11,886 bases of DNA, from NCBI GenBank assembly GCA_964485515.1, contig CAZALT010000106.1, positions 1 to 11,886 on the forward strand. Reading direction: 5' to 3'. Every line of letters starts with the position of its first letter. The stretch's first letter is position 1. The translations under genes were made by a program, and so were the position numbers. Below the pieces are notes generated by a model. It was not told the DNA's origin and ran no database searches. It was given only the letters and a program-made list of their open reading frames with translations. The DNA comes from CAZALT01 sp964485515. Its GTDB lineage: Bacteria > Actinomycetota > Acidimicrobiia > Acidimicrobiales > Acidimicrobilacustridaceae. Shown piece after piece: positions 1 through 6,742 of this stretch.

Positions 1-251
1 TGTTCAACGCCGCCTACTCGGTGGCCCACGACCTACCCACCGCATCGCGTGACGTGTCGATGGCCAAGGTGTACGCCTCCGACGCGGCGGCGACCGTCGC
101 ACGCGTCGCGCTCCAGTGCCACGGCGCCATCGCCTACACGGTCGAGTACGACTTGCACTTCTGGATGAAACGGACCTGGGCGTTGGTTGCAGCATGGGGC
201 GACGCCGCCCAGCACCGCGAGCGCGTCGCCCAGACCCTGCTCGACGCATGA
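1..251 (+). CDS. acyl-CoA dehydrogenase, C-terminal fragment
   Basis: This is the last 82 codons of a gene that begins before the window; the reading frame is open from base 3 to the TGA at 249-251. The protein would oxidise an acyl-CoA to the enoyl-CoA with FAD, in the cytoplasm. The visible part is the C-terminal helical domain of the family: a helix with SMAKVYASDAAATVARVALQ, then the hallmark QCHGAIAYTVEYDLH (family form roughly QxHGGxGYTxExDLH), then the closing helix with WGDAAQHRERVAQTLL. The usual Gly-Gly-x-Gly is Gly-Ala-Ile-Ala here. The gene ends 102 bp before a FadA6-like thiolase on the same strand, which fits a beta-oxidation operon. The chain-length or substrate class cannot be read from this fragment. 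Confidence 0.88.
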   Translation, partial: FNAAYSVAHDLPTASRDVSMAKVYASDAAATVARVALQCHGAIAYTVEYDLHFWMKRTWALVAAWGDAAQHRERVAQTLLDA

Positions 252-290
252 GCACTTCGACACCTGACAACCTCCCGAAATTGCGTTTCT

Positions 291-311
291 CGCCGTCGTT
301 CCACGACGGTG
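291..311 (+). other. hairpin between acyl-CoA dehydrogenase and thiolase
   Basis: CCGTCG (293-298) and CGACGG (304-309) pair perfectly around a 5-nt loop; a G-T wobble and one more pair extend the stem to 291-311. No T-tract follows. It could be a weak terminator or attenuator between the two genes, or a processing structure. Function is inferred only from position. Confidence 0.35.
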
Positions 312-324
312 AGGAACGCCAGAA

Positions 325-336
325 CGGAACATTCCG
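325..336. promoter_or_regulatory. short palindrome upstream of the FadA6-like thiolase
   Basis: CGGAA-CA-TTCCG is a 12-bp inverted repeat (5-bp arms, 2-bp centre) lying 17 bp before the thiolase start and 5 bp before its Shine-Dalgarno sequence. The form suits a dimeric repressor of the TetR type, but so short a palindrome may occur by chance. Confidence 0.3.
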
Positions 337-353
337 ACCGCAAGGAGCACCCC

Positions 354-1505
354 ATGGCTGAGGCCTACATCATCGACGCAGTCCGCACGCCTGTCGGTCG
401 TCGCGGCGGCGGGCTCAGCCAGGTGCATCCGGCCGACCTCGGTGCCCACACACTGAAGGCGTTGATGGACCGAACGGGCATCGATCCGGTCGCGGTCGAT
501 GACGTGGTCTACGGCTGCCTCGACGCCATCGGCCCGCAGGCGGGCGACATCGGCCGCACCGCGTGGCTCGCGGCGGGACTTCCCAACGAGGTGCCTGGCA
601 CCACCGTCGACCGCCAGTGCGGGTCGTCCCAGCAGGCCGTGCACTTCGCGGCGCAGGGTGTCATGTCCGGCACCCAGGACCTCGTCGTCGCCGGCGGCGT
701 GCAGAACATGTCGGCCATCCCGATAACCGCTGCCATGCTCGTCGGTGAGCAGTACGGCTTCACCGATCCGTTCACCGGCTCCACCGGTTGGGTCGAGCGC
801 TACGGCACCCAGGAGGTCGGCCAATTCCGCTCGGCCGACATGATCGCCGAGAAGTGGGACATCGCCCGCGACGAGATGGAGGCGTTCGCCCTCGAGAGCC
901 ATCGCCGCGCCGTGCAGGCCATCGACGAGGGTCGCTTCGACAACGAGATCGTGGCCTACGGCGAGGTGACCACCGACGAGGGTCCCCGCCGGGTGCAGGA
1001 CGTCGAGAAGATGAAGAGCCTCAAGCCTCTCATCGAGGGTGGACGAGTCACCGCGGCCGTGTCGAGCCAGATCTCCGACGCGTCCTCGGCGATGCTCATC
1101 GCTTCCGAGCAGGCCGTGAAGGATCACGATCTCACCCCGCGGGCCCGCGTCCACCACCTGTCGGTGCGCGGTGCGGATCCGATCTGGATGCTCACCGCCC
1201 CGATCCCGGCCACGGCCTACGCCCTTGGGAAGGCCGGGATGTCGCTCGACGACATCGACCTCGTCGAGATCAACGAGGCCTTCGCCTCGGTCGTGCTGGC
1301 CTGGATGAAGGAGACCGGCGCCGATCCGGCCAAGGTCAACGTCAACGGGGGCGCCATCGCCCTGGGTCACCCGCTCGGAGCCACCGGCGTGCGCCTCATG
1401 TCCACGCTGCTCAACGAGATGGAGCGCACCGGCGCCCGCTACGGCCTCCAGACCATGTGCGAAGGCGGCGGCCAGGCCAACGTCACCATCCTCGAGCGGT
1501 TGTAG
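354..1505 (+). CDS. fadA6: FadA6-like thiolase (steroid C/D-ring type acetyl-CoA acyltransferase)
   Basis: A 383-residue thiolase that cleaves a 3-oxoacyl-CoA with CoA in the cytoplasm. The start is the ATG at 354, behind AAGGAG at 342-347 with 6 nt spacing; an upstream in-frame start at 309 lacks this. Catalytic residues are visible: nucleophile Cys89 in VDRQCGSSQQ, the NEAFA motif at 307-311, His339 in GGAIALGHPLG, and Cys369 in MCEGGGQ. Stretches such as GGVQNMS, the region around VGEQYGFTDP, SAD-MIAEKW and SSQISDAS-SAM closely match what I recall of Mycobacterium tuberculosis FadA6 (Rv3556c), a KstR2-regulon thiolase used in degradation of steroid rings C and D. FadA5 is similar but less so. 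The preceding acyl-CoA dehydrogenase supports a beta-oxidation role. The symbol rests on recalled resemblance, not on an alignment. Confidence 0.9.
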   Translation: MAEAYIIDAVRTPVGRRGGGLSQVHPADLGAHTLKALMDRTGIDPVAVDDVVYGCLDAIGPQAGDIGRTAWLAAGLPNEVPGTTVDRQCGSSQQAVHFAAQGVMSGTQDLVVAGGVQNMSAIPITAAMLVGEQYGFTDPFTGSTGWVERYGTQEVGQFRSADMIAEKWDIARDEMEAFALESHRRAVQAIDEGRFDNEIVAYGEVTTDEGPRRVQDVEKMKSLKPLIEGGRVTAAVSSQISDASSAMLIASEQAVKDHDLTPRARVHHLSVRGADPIWMLTAPIPATAYALGKAGMSLDDIDLVEINEAFASVVLAWMKETGADPAKVNVNGGAIALGHPLGATGVRLMSTLLNEMERTGARYGLQTMCEGGGQANVTILERL

Positions 1506-1512
1506 ACGGGAT

Positions 1513-1547
1513 CGGCAGATCCACAGCGACGCATCGATGATCTGCCG
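1513..1547. terminator. bidirectional hairpin between convergent genes
   Basis: CGGCAGATC (1513-1521) and GATCTGCCG (1539-1547) form a perfect 9-bp stem with a 17-nt loop. It begins 7 bp after the thiolase stop codon and lies before the end of the convergent LLM gene, so it could end transcripts from both sides. There is no T-tract on either strand, as is common in high-G+C actinomycetes. Confidence 0.5.
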
Positions 1548-1578
1548 GGCCTGATCTGGACAGCCAGCGGGAAGGCGC

Positions 1579-2424
1579 TCAGGGCGCGTCGGCGAGGAGG
1601 GCGGCCCACTTGTCGAGGGTGGGGAGCACCTCGTCGGCGTCCGCCGACGGGATGCGGAACACGCACTCGGTGACGCCGATCGAGGCGAAGTGGGCGAGCT
1701 TGCCGGGGTCGGGGAGCGAGCCGAACGGGACGATCTCCATGGCCTCGGGGTCGCGGCCCGCGGCGGCGACGGCGTCCTTGTAGCGAGGGATGGCCTCGGA
1801 CAGGCCGGCGCCCCCGACAGGGATCCACCCGTCGCAGTACTCCGCCGCGTGGGCGAGCAGCTTCGGGCCGGCACCGCCGCCGATGAGGATGGGTGGGTGC
1901 GGCTTCTGCACCGGCTTGGGCCACGACCAGCTGGGTGGGAACGACACGAACTCGCCGTCGAAGCTCGCCTCTTCCTCGGTCCACAGGGCGATGGTGGCGA
2001 GCACGTGCTCGCGGCACACGGCGCGGCGGTCGGCCATGGAGACACCGTGGTCGGCGATCTCGTCCTCGTTCCAGCCGAAGCCGATGCCGTAGCTGAACCG
2101 ACCACCGGAGATCAGGTCGAGCGTGGCGATGGCCTTGGCCGTGACGATGGGGTCACGCTGAGCCGGCAAAGCGATGCCGGTGCCGAGCCGGATCGTCGAC
2201 GTGGCCGATGCGGCCGCGGCTAGCGCGATGAGCGGGTCGAGCGACCGCTTGTACTCCTCGGGGAGCTCGGCGTCACCGGTGGGAGGGGGCGTGATGCGGC
2301 TCAGGGGGATGTGCGTGTGCTCGGGGATCCAGATCGAGTCGAACCCCCGCTGCTCGGCTTGCCTCGCCAGCTCGACCACGTCCATCGAGCGGTCGGTCGA
2401 GAACATCGTCACCCCGTAGCGCAT
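1579..2424 (-). CDS. LLM-class flavin/F420-type oxidoreductase
   Basis: A 281-residue luciferase-like monooxygenase-fold (TIM barrel) protein, expected to use F420 or reduced flavin in the cytoplasm. It begins MRYGVTMFSTD, continues with GFDSIWIPEHTHIP, then the family core GTGIALPAQRDPI, TLDLISGGRFSYGIGFGWN and PPILIGGGAGPKLL, followed by FASIGVTECVFRIP near the end. Size and motif order fit the TIGR03619-like (Rv2161c-type) F420 subgroup, but cofactor and substrate cannot be decided from sequence. I chose the ATG at 2424: upstream codons look non-coding, and TAGGGT lies 7 nt before it, suggesting a leaderless message. It is divergent from the Rv3548c-like SDR (67 bp apart) and convergent with the thiolase. 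Confidence 0.87.
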   Translation of the reverse strand: MRYGVTMFSTDRSMDVVELARQAEQRGFDSIWIPEHTHIPLSRITPPPTGDAELPEEYKRSLDPLIALAAAASATSTIRLGTGIALPAQRDPIVTAKAIATLDLISGGRFSYGIGFGWNEDEIADHGVSMADRRAVCREHVLATIALWTEEEASFDGEFVSFPPSWSWPKPVQKPHPPILIGGGAGPKLLAHAAEYCDGWIPVGGAGLSEAIPRYKDAVAAAGRDPEAMEIVPFGSLPDPGKLAHFASIGVTECVFRIPSADADEVLPTLDKWAALLADAP

Positions 2425-2431
2425 GGGGCGC

Positions 2432-2437
2432 ACCCTA
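2432..2437 (-). promoter_or_regulatory. putative -10 element TAGGGT for the minus-strand LLM gene
   Basis: Read on the minus strand, TAGGGT matches the actinobacterial TANNNT -10 consensus and ends 7 nt before the ATG at 2424. Transcription would begin at or next to the start codon, giving a leaderless mRNA. Confidence 0.45.
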
Positions 2438-2455
2438 CCCACCGGAGCCCAGATG

Positions 2456-2482
2456 TGACGACCCGTCAGATGCTGGGGCATC
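2456..2482. promoter_or_regulatory. two adjacent inverted repeats in the divergent LLM/SDR promoter region
   Basis: TGACG-ACC-CGTCA (2456-2468) and GATGC-TGGG-GCATC (2469-2482) lie back to back in the 67-bp space between the divergent genes. Either could be an operator for shared control. The second overlaps CATCAT (2479-2484), a possible -10 located 7 nt before the SDR ATG. The arms are only 5 bp, so chance is not excluded. Confidence 0.3.
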
Positions 2483-2491
2483 ATCAGGGCC

Positions 2492-3403
2492 ATGACTGGA
2501 ATCTGTGCAGGCCGTGTCGTCATCGTCACCGGGGCAGGTCGGGGACTGGGTCGGGCCCACGCCCTCGCCTTCGCTGCCGAGGGGGCCAAGGTCGTCGTGA
2601 ACGACCTCGGCGCCGAGATCGACGGCACCGGCGGGTCGACCGGTCCCGCGGGCGAGGTCGTCGACCTCATCCGGGCCGGCGGCGGCGAGGCCGTGGCCAA
2701 CGGTGCCGACGTCGCCGACTGGGCCCAGGCCGAGGCGATGATCGCCCAGGCGGTCGACGCCTTCGGCACGCTCGACGTGTTGGTGAACAACGCCGGGTTC
2801 CTGCGTGACCGCATGCTGGCCAACATGGCCGAGGACGAGTGGGACGCAGTGATCCGGGTGCACCTCAAGGGTCACTTCGCCCCGGCCCGCGCCGCCGTCC
2901 AGTACTGGCGCGACCAGACCAAGGCCGAGGTCCCGGTGGAGGCCCGCATCATCAACACCAGCTCCGGCGCCGGCATCCTCGGTTCGGTCGGCCAGGGCAA
3001 CTACGCCGCGGCCAAGGCCGGCATCGCCACGCTCACGCTCAACGAGTCGGTCGAGTGGGCCCGTTACGGTGTGACGGCCAACGCCATCGCCCCCGCGGCC
3101 CGCACCCGCATGACCGAGCAGGTCTTCGCTGACACGATGGCGGCGCCGGAAGAGGGTGAGTTCGACGCCATGGCGCCCGAGAACGTGTCGCCGCTCGTGG
3201 TGTGGCTCGGCTCGCTCGACTCGGCCGGCGTCACCGGCCGCATGTTCGAGGTCGAGGCCGGCATCATCTCGGTGGCCGACGGCTGGCAGCACGGCCCCCA
3301 GGTGGACAAGGGCGCCCGCTGGGAGCCCCGCGAGGTCGGCGACGTGGTCCGTGACCTCATCGGCAAGGCCCCCGTGCCCGCCCCGGTCTACGGCGCCAGC
3401 TGA
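2492..3403 (+). CDS. SDR, 17beta-HSD4/MFE-2-type 3-hydroxyacyl-CoA dehydrogenase, Rv3548c-like
   Basis: A 303-residue short-chain dehydrogenase expected to oxidise a hydroxyacyl-CoA or alicyclic alcohol with NAD(P)+. The cofactor motif TGAGRGLG is at 13-20, NNAG at 99-102, and the catalytic residues are Ser158, Tyr171 and Lys175 (YAAAK). Its overall form, with a long alpha-B region (NDLGAEIDGTGGS), RDRML, VHLKGHF and GQGNYAAAKAGI, is that of the dehydrogenase domain of peroxisomal multifunctional enzyme type 2. The C-terminal part, FDAMAPENVSPLVVWLGS, WQHGPQVDKGARW and a final PVYGAS, strongly resembles what I recall of M. tuberculosis Rv3548c, a KstR2-regulon SDR of steroid ring catabolism. 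No strong Shine-Dalgarno precedes the ATG. It is about 1 kb from the FadA6-like gene. Confidence 0.9.
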   Translation: MTGICAGRVVIVTGAGRGLGRAHALAFAAEGAKVVVNDLGAEIDGTGGSTGPAGEVVDLIRAGGGEAVANGADVADWAQAEAMIAQAVDAFGTLDVLVNNAGFLRDRMLANMAEDEWDAVIRVHLKGHFAPARAAVQYWRDQTKAEVPVEARIINTSSGAGILGSVGQGNYAAAKAGIATLTLNESVEWARYGVTANAIAPAARTRMTEQVFADTMAAPEEGEFDAMAPENVSPLVVWLGSLDSAGVTGRMFEVEAGIISVADGWQHGPQVDKGARWEPREVGDVVRDLIGKAPVPAPVYGAS

Positions 3404-3429
3404 GGTTTCCGCACGCGGACGAAGCCCAG

Positions 3430-3458
3430 GTGACCACATCCATGGGTAATGTGGTCAC
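3430..3458. promoter_or_regulatory. operator and promoter of the toxin-antitoxin pair
   Basis: GTGACCACAT (3430-3439) and ATGTGGTCAC (3449-3458) are perfect 10-bp inverted repeats separated by 9 bp that contain CCATGG. The right arm ends at the base before the antitoxin ATG and overlaps a TANNNT element, TAATGT (3447-3452), placed 6 nt before the start codon. The repeat is well placed for autoregulation by the antitoxin or toxin-antitoxin complex, as is usual for this class, and the message is probably leaderless. Confidence 0.7.
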
Positions 3459-3713
3459 ATGAGCGTCGGGGTGCGAGAGCTGAAGGCGAACCTGTCGGAC
3501 TACCTGGCGCGCGCCGCCGCCGGTGAGGACATCGTCGTCACCGACCGGAACCGGCCGGTCGTGCGGCTCGTCGCCTACACCGCGCCGTCCGCGGTGGAAC
3601 GTGGCATCGAGGAGGGCTGGATCGAAGCCCCACGCCGGACCGGTCTGAGACCCGTCGAGCGGGTGCGGTCTCCTCGGTCCACCGTCGAGGTCTTGGATGA
3701 GGATCGCGGGTGA
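3459..3713 (+). CDS. Phd/YefM-type antitoxin (VapB role)
   Basis: An 84-residue antitoxin. The N-terminal half, VGVRELKANLSDYLARAAAGEDIVVTDR followed by NRPVVRLV, is the Phd/YefM DNA-binding fold; the Arg/Pro-rich C-terminal half (GIEEGWIEAPRRTGLRP) is the expected flexible toxin-binding tail. It would neutralise the PIN toxin encoded next and repress its own promoter. The start ATG directly follows the inverted repeat described at 3430-3458. The stop TGA overlaps the toxin GTG start by 4 bp (GTGA), so translation is probably coupled. Length and order, antitoxin first, fit the family. Confidence 0.88.
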   Translation: MSVGVRELKANLSDYLARAAAGEDIVVTDRNRPVVRLVAYTAPSAVERGIEEGWIEAPRRTGLRPVERVRSPRSTVEVLDEDRG

Positions 3714-4111
3714 CGCTCTACGTCGACTCGAGTGCGCTGCTCAAGCGCTACGTCGACGAGCACGACTCGGCGGTCGCTCTCGATCTGCTGGAGACCGACC
3801 CGGTGCTGGTGACCTCCCGGCTCACCGAGGTCGAGGTCCGGCGCAACCTCGCCCGGCTGCTCGACGGCGACGACCTCGAGCGTCAGCGACGAGCGCTCGC
3901 CGTCGACCTCGATGCCTTCGCGCTGGTGAACCTGGATGCGACCACGATGAGCACCGCGGCCCGCATCGCCGAGCAGACGCGGTGCCGGTCGCTCGACTCC
4001 ATCCACCTCGGAGCAGCGCAGCGAGCCGGCAGCGCGACCGTGCTGCTCACCTTCGACTCGCGTCAGGCCCGAGCGGCTCGCGACATCGGCCTGGCCGTCA
4101 TCGGCGTCTGA
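3710..4111 (+). CDS. vapC: PIN-domain ribonuclease toxin (VapC family)
   Basis: A 133-residue PIN-domain protein, a Mg2+-dependent endoribonuclease by family. The four acidic active-site positions are present: Asp6 in YVDSSALLKRY, Glu42 in SRLTEVEVRR, Asp96 in RSLDSIHLGAA and Asp116 in LLTFDSRQ. It therefore looks intact and active. Start is GTG at 3710, overlapping the antitoxin stop by 4 bp. Target RNA (tRNA or rRNA in known relatives) is not predictable. The pair is bounded by metabolic genes on both sides and by a strong hairpin at its end, which suits a mobile addiction or stress module, although base composition looks like its neighbours. Confidence 0.9.
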   Translation: MTLYVDSSALLKRYVDEHDSAVALDLLETDPVLVTSRLTEVEVRRNLARLLDGDDLERQRRALAVDLDAFALVNLDATTMSTAARIAEQTRCRSLDSIHLGAAQRAGSATVLLTFDSRQARAARDIGLAVIGV

Positions 4112-4138
4112 TGACCCCATCCGGAGCATCGCGATGAT

Positions 4139-4165
4139 CGGGGAGCCGCCGTCGGCGACTCCCCG
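4139..4165. terminator. strong hairpin terminator between vapC and the convergent thiolase
   Basis: CGGGGAG (4139-4145) pairs with CTCCCCG (4159-4165). After one C-A mismatch an inner stem CGCC/GGCG (4147-4150 with 4154-4157) closes on a 3-nt loop. The very stable hairpin sits 27 bp after the vapC stop and 17 bp beyond the thiolase stop on the other strand, so it can serve both genes. No T-tract. Confidence 0.6.
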
Positions 4166-4182
4166 TCGCCTTGATCGAGCTC

Positions 4183-5397
4183 CTACAGACGCTCGATGAC
4201 CATGGCCATGCCCTGGCCGCCACCGACGCACATGGTCTCGAGGCCGTAACGGGCATCCGCGGTCTGGAGGCCGTTGATGAGCGTGGCCATGATGCGCGAT
4301 CCGGTCATGCCGAAGGGGTGGCCGATGGCGATGGCGCCGCCGTGGACGTTGAGCTTGTCCCAACCGATGCCGAGCTCGCGGGCCGACGGGACGACCTGGG
4401 CGGCGAACGCCTCGTTGATCTCGACGAGGTCGATGTCGTCGATGGTGAGCCCGGCGCGCTGGAGCGCCTGACGGCTGGCCTCGATGGGGCCGAGACCCAT
4501 GATCTCGGGGTCGAGGCCGGACACGCCGGAGGACACGACCCGGGCGAGCGGCGTGATGCCGAGCTCGGCGGCGCGGGTGTCGCTCATGACGATGACCGCA
4601 GCGGCGCCGTCGTTGAGCGGGCAGGCGTTGCCGGCGGTGACGCGACCGTCGGGGCGGAACACCGGCTTCAGCTTGGCCAGGCCCTCGGCGGTGGTGCCGG
4701 CGCGGATGCCGTCGTCGCTGGTGACGATGACCTCGTTGCCCTCGGCGTCGGTGGTGGTGACGGGCGTGATCTCGCGCTCCCAGAAGCCGTTCTCGAGCGA
4801 CTCGGTGGCCCGCTGCTGGGAGAGGGCGGCGAACTCGTCCATCTCTTCGCGACTGACGTTGGCCCACTGGGCCACGTTCTCGGCCGTCTCGCCCATGCCG
4901 GTGTAGACGTCGGGGAAGCTGTCGATGGGGGTCCAGTCGGGCTGACCGCCCTGGGCGCGGAGCTTGGTGCGGGCTCGGGCGTCGGCGAACTTGGCGTTCT
5001 GGGGGCCGCCGTCGGCCATGCCGCCACCGAAGCGGCTGACGGTCTCGACGCCGGCGGCGATGAACGCGTCGCCCTCGCCGGCCTTGATGGCGTGGGCGGC
5101 CATGCGGATGCCCTGCAGCGACGACGAGCAGTAGCGGTTGATGGTGACGCCGGGAACCTTCGGCATGTCGGCGAGGATGGCCACGACGCGGGCCAGGTTG
5201 TAGCCGGACTCGCCGGCGGGCTGCGCGCAACCGAGGTGGAGGTCGTCGATGGTCTGGGGGTCGAGCTCCGGGACCTTGCCGAGGACGTCCTTGACGATGA
5301 ACGACGCCAGGTCGTCCGGGCGCTCGTTGACGAGCGAACCCTTCATGGCTCGACCGATGGGCGTTCGGGACGCGGCGACGATGACGGCTTCGGGCAT
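4183..5397 (-). CDS. acetyl-CoA acetyltransferase (thiolase)
   Basis: A 404-residue thiolase that cleaves 3-oxoacyl-CoA (or condenses two acetyl-CoA) in the cytoplasm. Catalytic features: Cys90 in INRYCSSSLQ, NEAFA at 328-332, His360 in GGAIAIGHPFG and Cys390 in MCVGGGQG. GNACPLNDGAAAV and VSGLDPEIMGLGPIEA are typical of the FadA-type acetyl-CoA acetyltransferases of mycobacteria and are clearly a different subfamily from the FadA6-like thiolase in this window; the CSSS sequence is normal for this group as I recall it. The ATG at 5397 is preceded by a purine-rich GAGGGGGAT Shine-Dalgarno. The gene is divergent from an LLM oxidoreductase with 294 bp between starts. The exact substrate is unknown. 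Confidence 0.92.
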   Translation of the reverse strand: MPEAVIVAASRTPIGRAMKGSLVNERPDDLASFIVKDVLGKVPELDPQTIDDLHLGCAQPAGESGYNLARVVAILADMPKVPGVTINRYCSSSLQGIRMAAHAIKAGEGDAFIAAGVETVSRFGGGMADGGPQNAKFADARARTKLRAQGGQPDWTPIDSFPDVYTGMGETAENVAQWANVSREEMDEFAALSQQRATESLENGFWEREITPVTTTDAEGNEVIVTSDDGIRAGTTAEGLAKLKPVFRPDGRVTAGNACPLNDGAAAVIVMSDTRAAELGITPLARVVSSGVSGLDPEIMGLGPIEASRQALQRAGLTIDDIDLVEINEAFAAQVVPSARELGIGWDKLNVHGGAIAIGHPFGMTGSRIMATLINGLQTADARYGLETMCVGGGQGMAMVIERL

Positions 5398-5468
5398 TGG
5401 GATCCCCCTCGAGGAACGTGTGAACGCACCTTGTCTATCGCGCCATCCCTACGGTTCGAAACTCGAAC

Positions 5469-5482
5469 TTACCCACGGGTAA
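5469..5482. promoter_or_regulatory. palindrome TTACCC-AC-GGGTAA in the divergent promoter region
   Basis: A perfect 6-bp inverted repeat with a 2-bp centre in the 294-bp space between the divergent thiolase and LLM genes, about 70 bp upstream of the thiolase start. It is relatively A/T-containing for this genome. Most likely an operator, with the regulator unknown. The rest of 5398-5691 holds the KstR-like box below and no convincing gene. Confidence 0.4.
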
Positions 5483-5575
5483 CCACTCTTCTGGCGTTGA
5501 TGTCGTTCGGATACCGCGCCGGATCTACGCAATTTGGGGTGTCGTGGTGGAGTGGCGGCGGAAGGCCATCGCGAG

Positions 5576-5589
5576 TAGAACGTGTTTCA
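5576..5589. promoter_or_regulatory. KstR-like operator upstream of LLM gene
   Basis: TAGAACGTGTTTCA fits the published mycobacterial KstR consensus TnnAACnnGTTnnA at every fixed position. Its 13-nt core with flank, AGTAGAACGTGTT (5574-5586), is identical to that of the second box at 9492-9504. It lies about 100 bp before the LLM start. KstR controls sterol side-chain and A/B-ring genes in mycobacteria and rhodococci. No KstR gene is in this window, and the cognate regulator here is inferred. Confidence 0.6.
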
Positions 5590-5691
5590 GTTTCGGCGCA
5601 CCGGGGGGTCGGCGGCTTCGAGTCGCCGACGCAGGTGTTCGACCAACGTCCTCCGGCATCGGCACGGAGGCGACGAAGGAGTGAGTCGCTC

Positions 5692-6684
5692 ATGACCATG
5701 TCCATCATGCGCTTCGACATGCGGTCGCCGACGCTGAGCCCGACTGCGGTCTCGACCCGGTATGGAGCTGCACTGGAGATGGCCGCCTGGGCCGACCGCC
5801 ACGGCTTCGACCTCCTCGTGCTCTCCGAGCACCACACCGCCGAGGACGGCTATCTCCCCTCACCGATGGTGATGGCCGGCGCGGTGGCCGCCGTGACCGA
5901 GCGCATCTCCATCAACGTCTCGGCGCTCCTCGTGCCGTTGCACAACCCCGTGCGCCTCGCCGAGGACGTTGCCGTGGTCGACCTCATCAGCAACGGACGG
6001 ATCTCTTTCGTGGCCGGCATGGGCTACAGGAAGGTCGAGTACGAGGCGTTGGGCATCCCGTGGGCGGGCCGCGGCAAGCGCATGGATGCTGCGCTCGACG
6101 TGCTGCTCAAAGCGTGGCGTGGCGAGGAGTTCGAGTGGGAGGGTGGCACCTACCGGGTCACGCCGCTGCCCGTGCAGCAGCCGCCCATGGTCTTCATCGG
6201 CGGCTCGGGACCGAAGGCGGCCAAGCGCGCCGCTCGGTTAGGACTCGGCATGTTCCCCTCGGTGGGCGATCAGGAGCTGCTCGACCTGTACGAAGCCGAG
6301 TGCCGCGCCCTGGGAAACGAGCCCGGCATGTGCCTGGCGCCGAGCCCCGACCAGCCGGGCATGGTGGTCGTCTCCGAGGATCCGGACAAGACGTGGGCTG
6401 AGATCGGTCCGTACCTCTTGGCCGACGCCGCGACCTACAAGGACTGGCAGACCTCCGACACGCACTCCATGGTCCAGTCGGCTGCCACGACGATCGACGA
6501 GCTCCGCGCCGAAGGGATCTACCGGGTGCTCACGCCCGACGAGGTCGTCGCGCTCGCCGAGCTGCTCGGCGATCTCGGCGGCATCGTGTTCCACCCGCTG
6601 TGCGGCGGCGCGCCGCCGGACCTCGCCTGGCCCTCGCTCGAGCTCTACGCCGACAAGGTCCTGCCCCGGATCAAGCCGATCTGA
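5692..6684 (+). CDS. LLM-class flavin/F420-type oxidoreductase
   Basis: A 330-residue luciferase-like TIM-barrel oxidoreductase, cytoplasmic, using reduced flavin or F420. Motifs in order: DLLVLSEHHTAEDGYLPSP near residue 42, the ISINVSALLVPLHNPVRLAED core, VDLISNGRISFVAGMGYRK, then PPMVFIGGSGPKAAKRAARLG around 165-185. The EHH sequence and length are typical of the bacterial-luciferase-like branch. Start ATG 5692 follows AAGGAG (5676-5681) by 10 nt; a second in-frame ATG at 5698 is also possible. The frame stays open upstream to 4171, but that part is antisense to the thiolase and is not coding. The KstR-like box upstream suggests induction with sterol-type substrates. Substrate unknown. Confidence 0.88.
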   Translation: MTMSIMRFDMRSPTLSPTAVSTRYGAALEMAAWADRHGFDLLVLSEHHTAEDGYLPSPMVMAGAVAAVTERISINVSALLVPLHNPVRLAEDVAVVDLISNGRISFVAGMGYRKVEYEALGIPWAGRGKRMDAALDVLLKAWRGEEFEWEGGTYRVTPLPVQQPPMVFIGGSGPKAAKRAARLGLGMFPSVGDQELLDLYEAECRALGNEPGMCLAPSPDQPGMVVVSEDPDKTWAEIGPYLLADAATYKDWQTSDTHSMVQSAATTIDELRAEGIYRVLTPDEVVALAELLGDLGGIVFHPLCGGAPPDLAWPSLELYADKVLPRIKPI

Positions 6685-6685
6685 C

Positions 6686-6703
6686 CGTCGGCCGACCCCG
6701 ACG
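6686..6703. terminator. possible bidirectional hairpin between convergent genes
   Basis: CGTCGG (6686-6691) and CCGACG (6698-6703) form a 6-bp G+C-rich stem with a 6-nt loop immediately after the LLM stop codon. It lies in the 58-bp gap before the convergent small membrane protein gene. No T-tract. Confidence 0.35.
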
Positions 6704-6742
6704 ATGCGACCGCTCCCGCCGAACTGGCTGGGAAGACCGGGT

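Noticed and set aside
33..2105. 690-codon open frame on the minus strand opposite the FadA6-like thiolase and part of the LLM gene
   Set aside because: Low-complexity His/Gly/Arg-rich translation with no motif; it mirrors a real thiolase with intact catalytic residues. Long antisense frames are expected in high-G+C DNA.
5128..5142. CSSS rather than CSSG next to the catalytic Cys90 of the second thiolase
   Set aside because: As I recall, CSSSLQ is normal in this mycobacterial thiolase subgroup, so it is not a defect.
3575..5230. 551-codon minus-strand frame over vapBC and the second thiolase
   Set aside because: Arg/His/Pro-rich shadow of the thiolase and toxin-antitoxin genes, with no recognisable domain.
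5412..5425. Possible third KstR-like box (GAACGTGTGAAC) near the second thiolase start
   Set aside because: It departs from TnnAACnnGTTnnA at three fixed positions and is not symmetric.
4171..5691. In-frame upstream extension of the LLM gene at 5692, giving an 837-residue protein
   Set aside because: The extension is antisense to the second thiolase and crosses the divergent promoter region; its Gly/Asp/Val-rich sequence has no domain, and AAGGAG before 5692 marks the true start.
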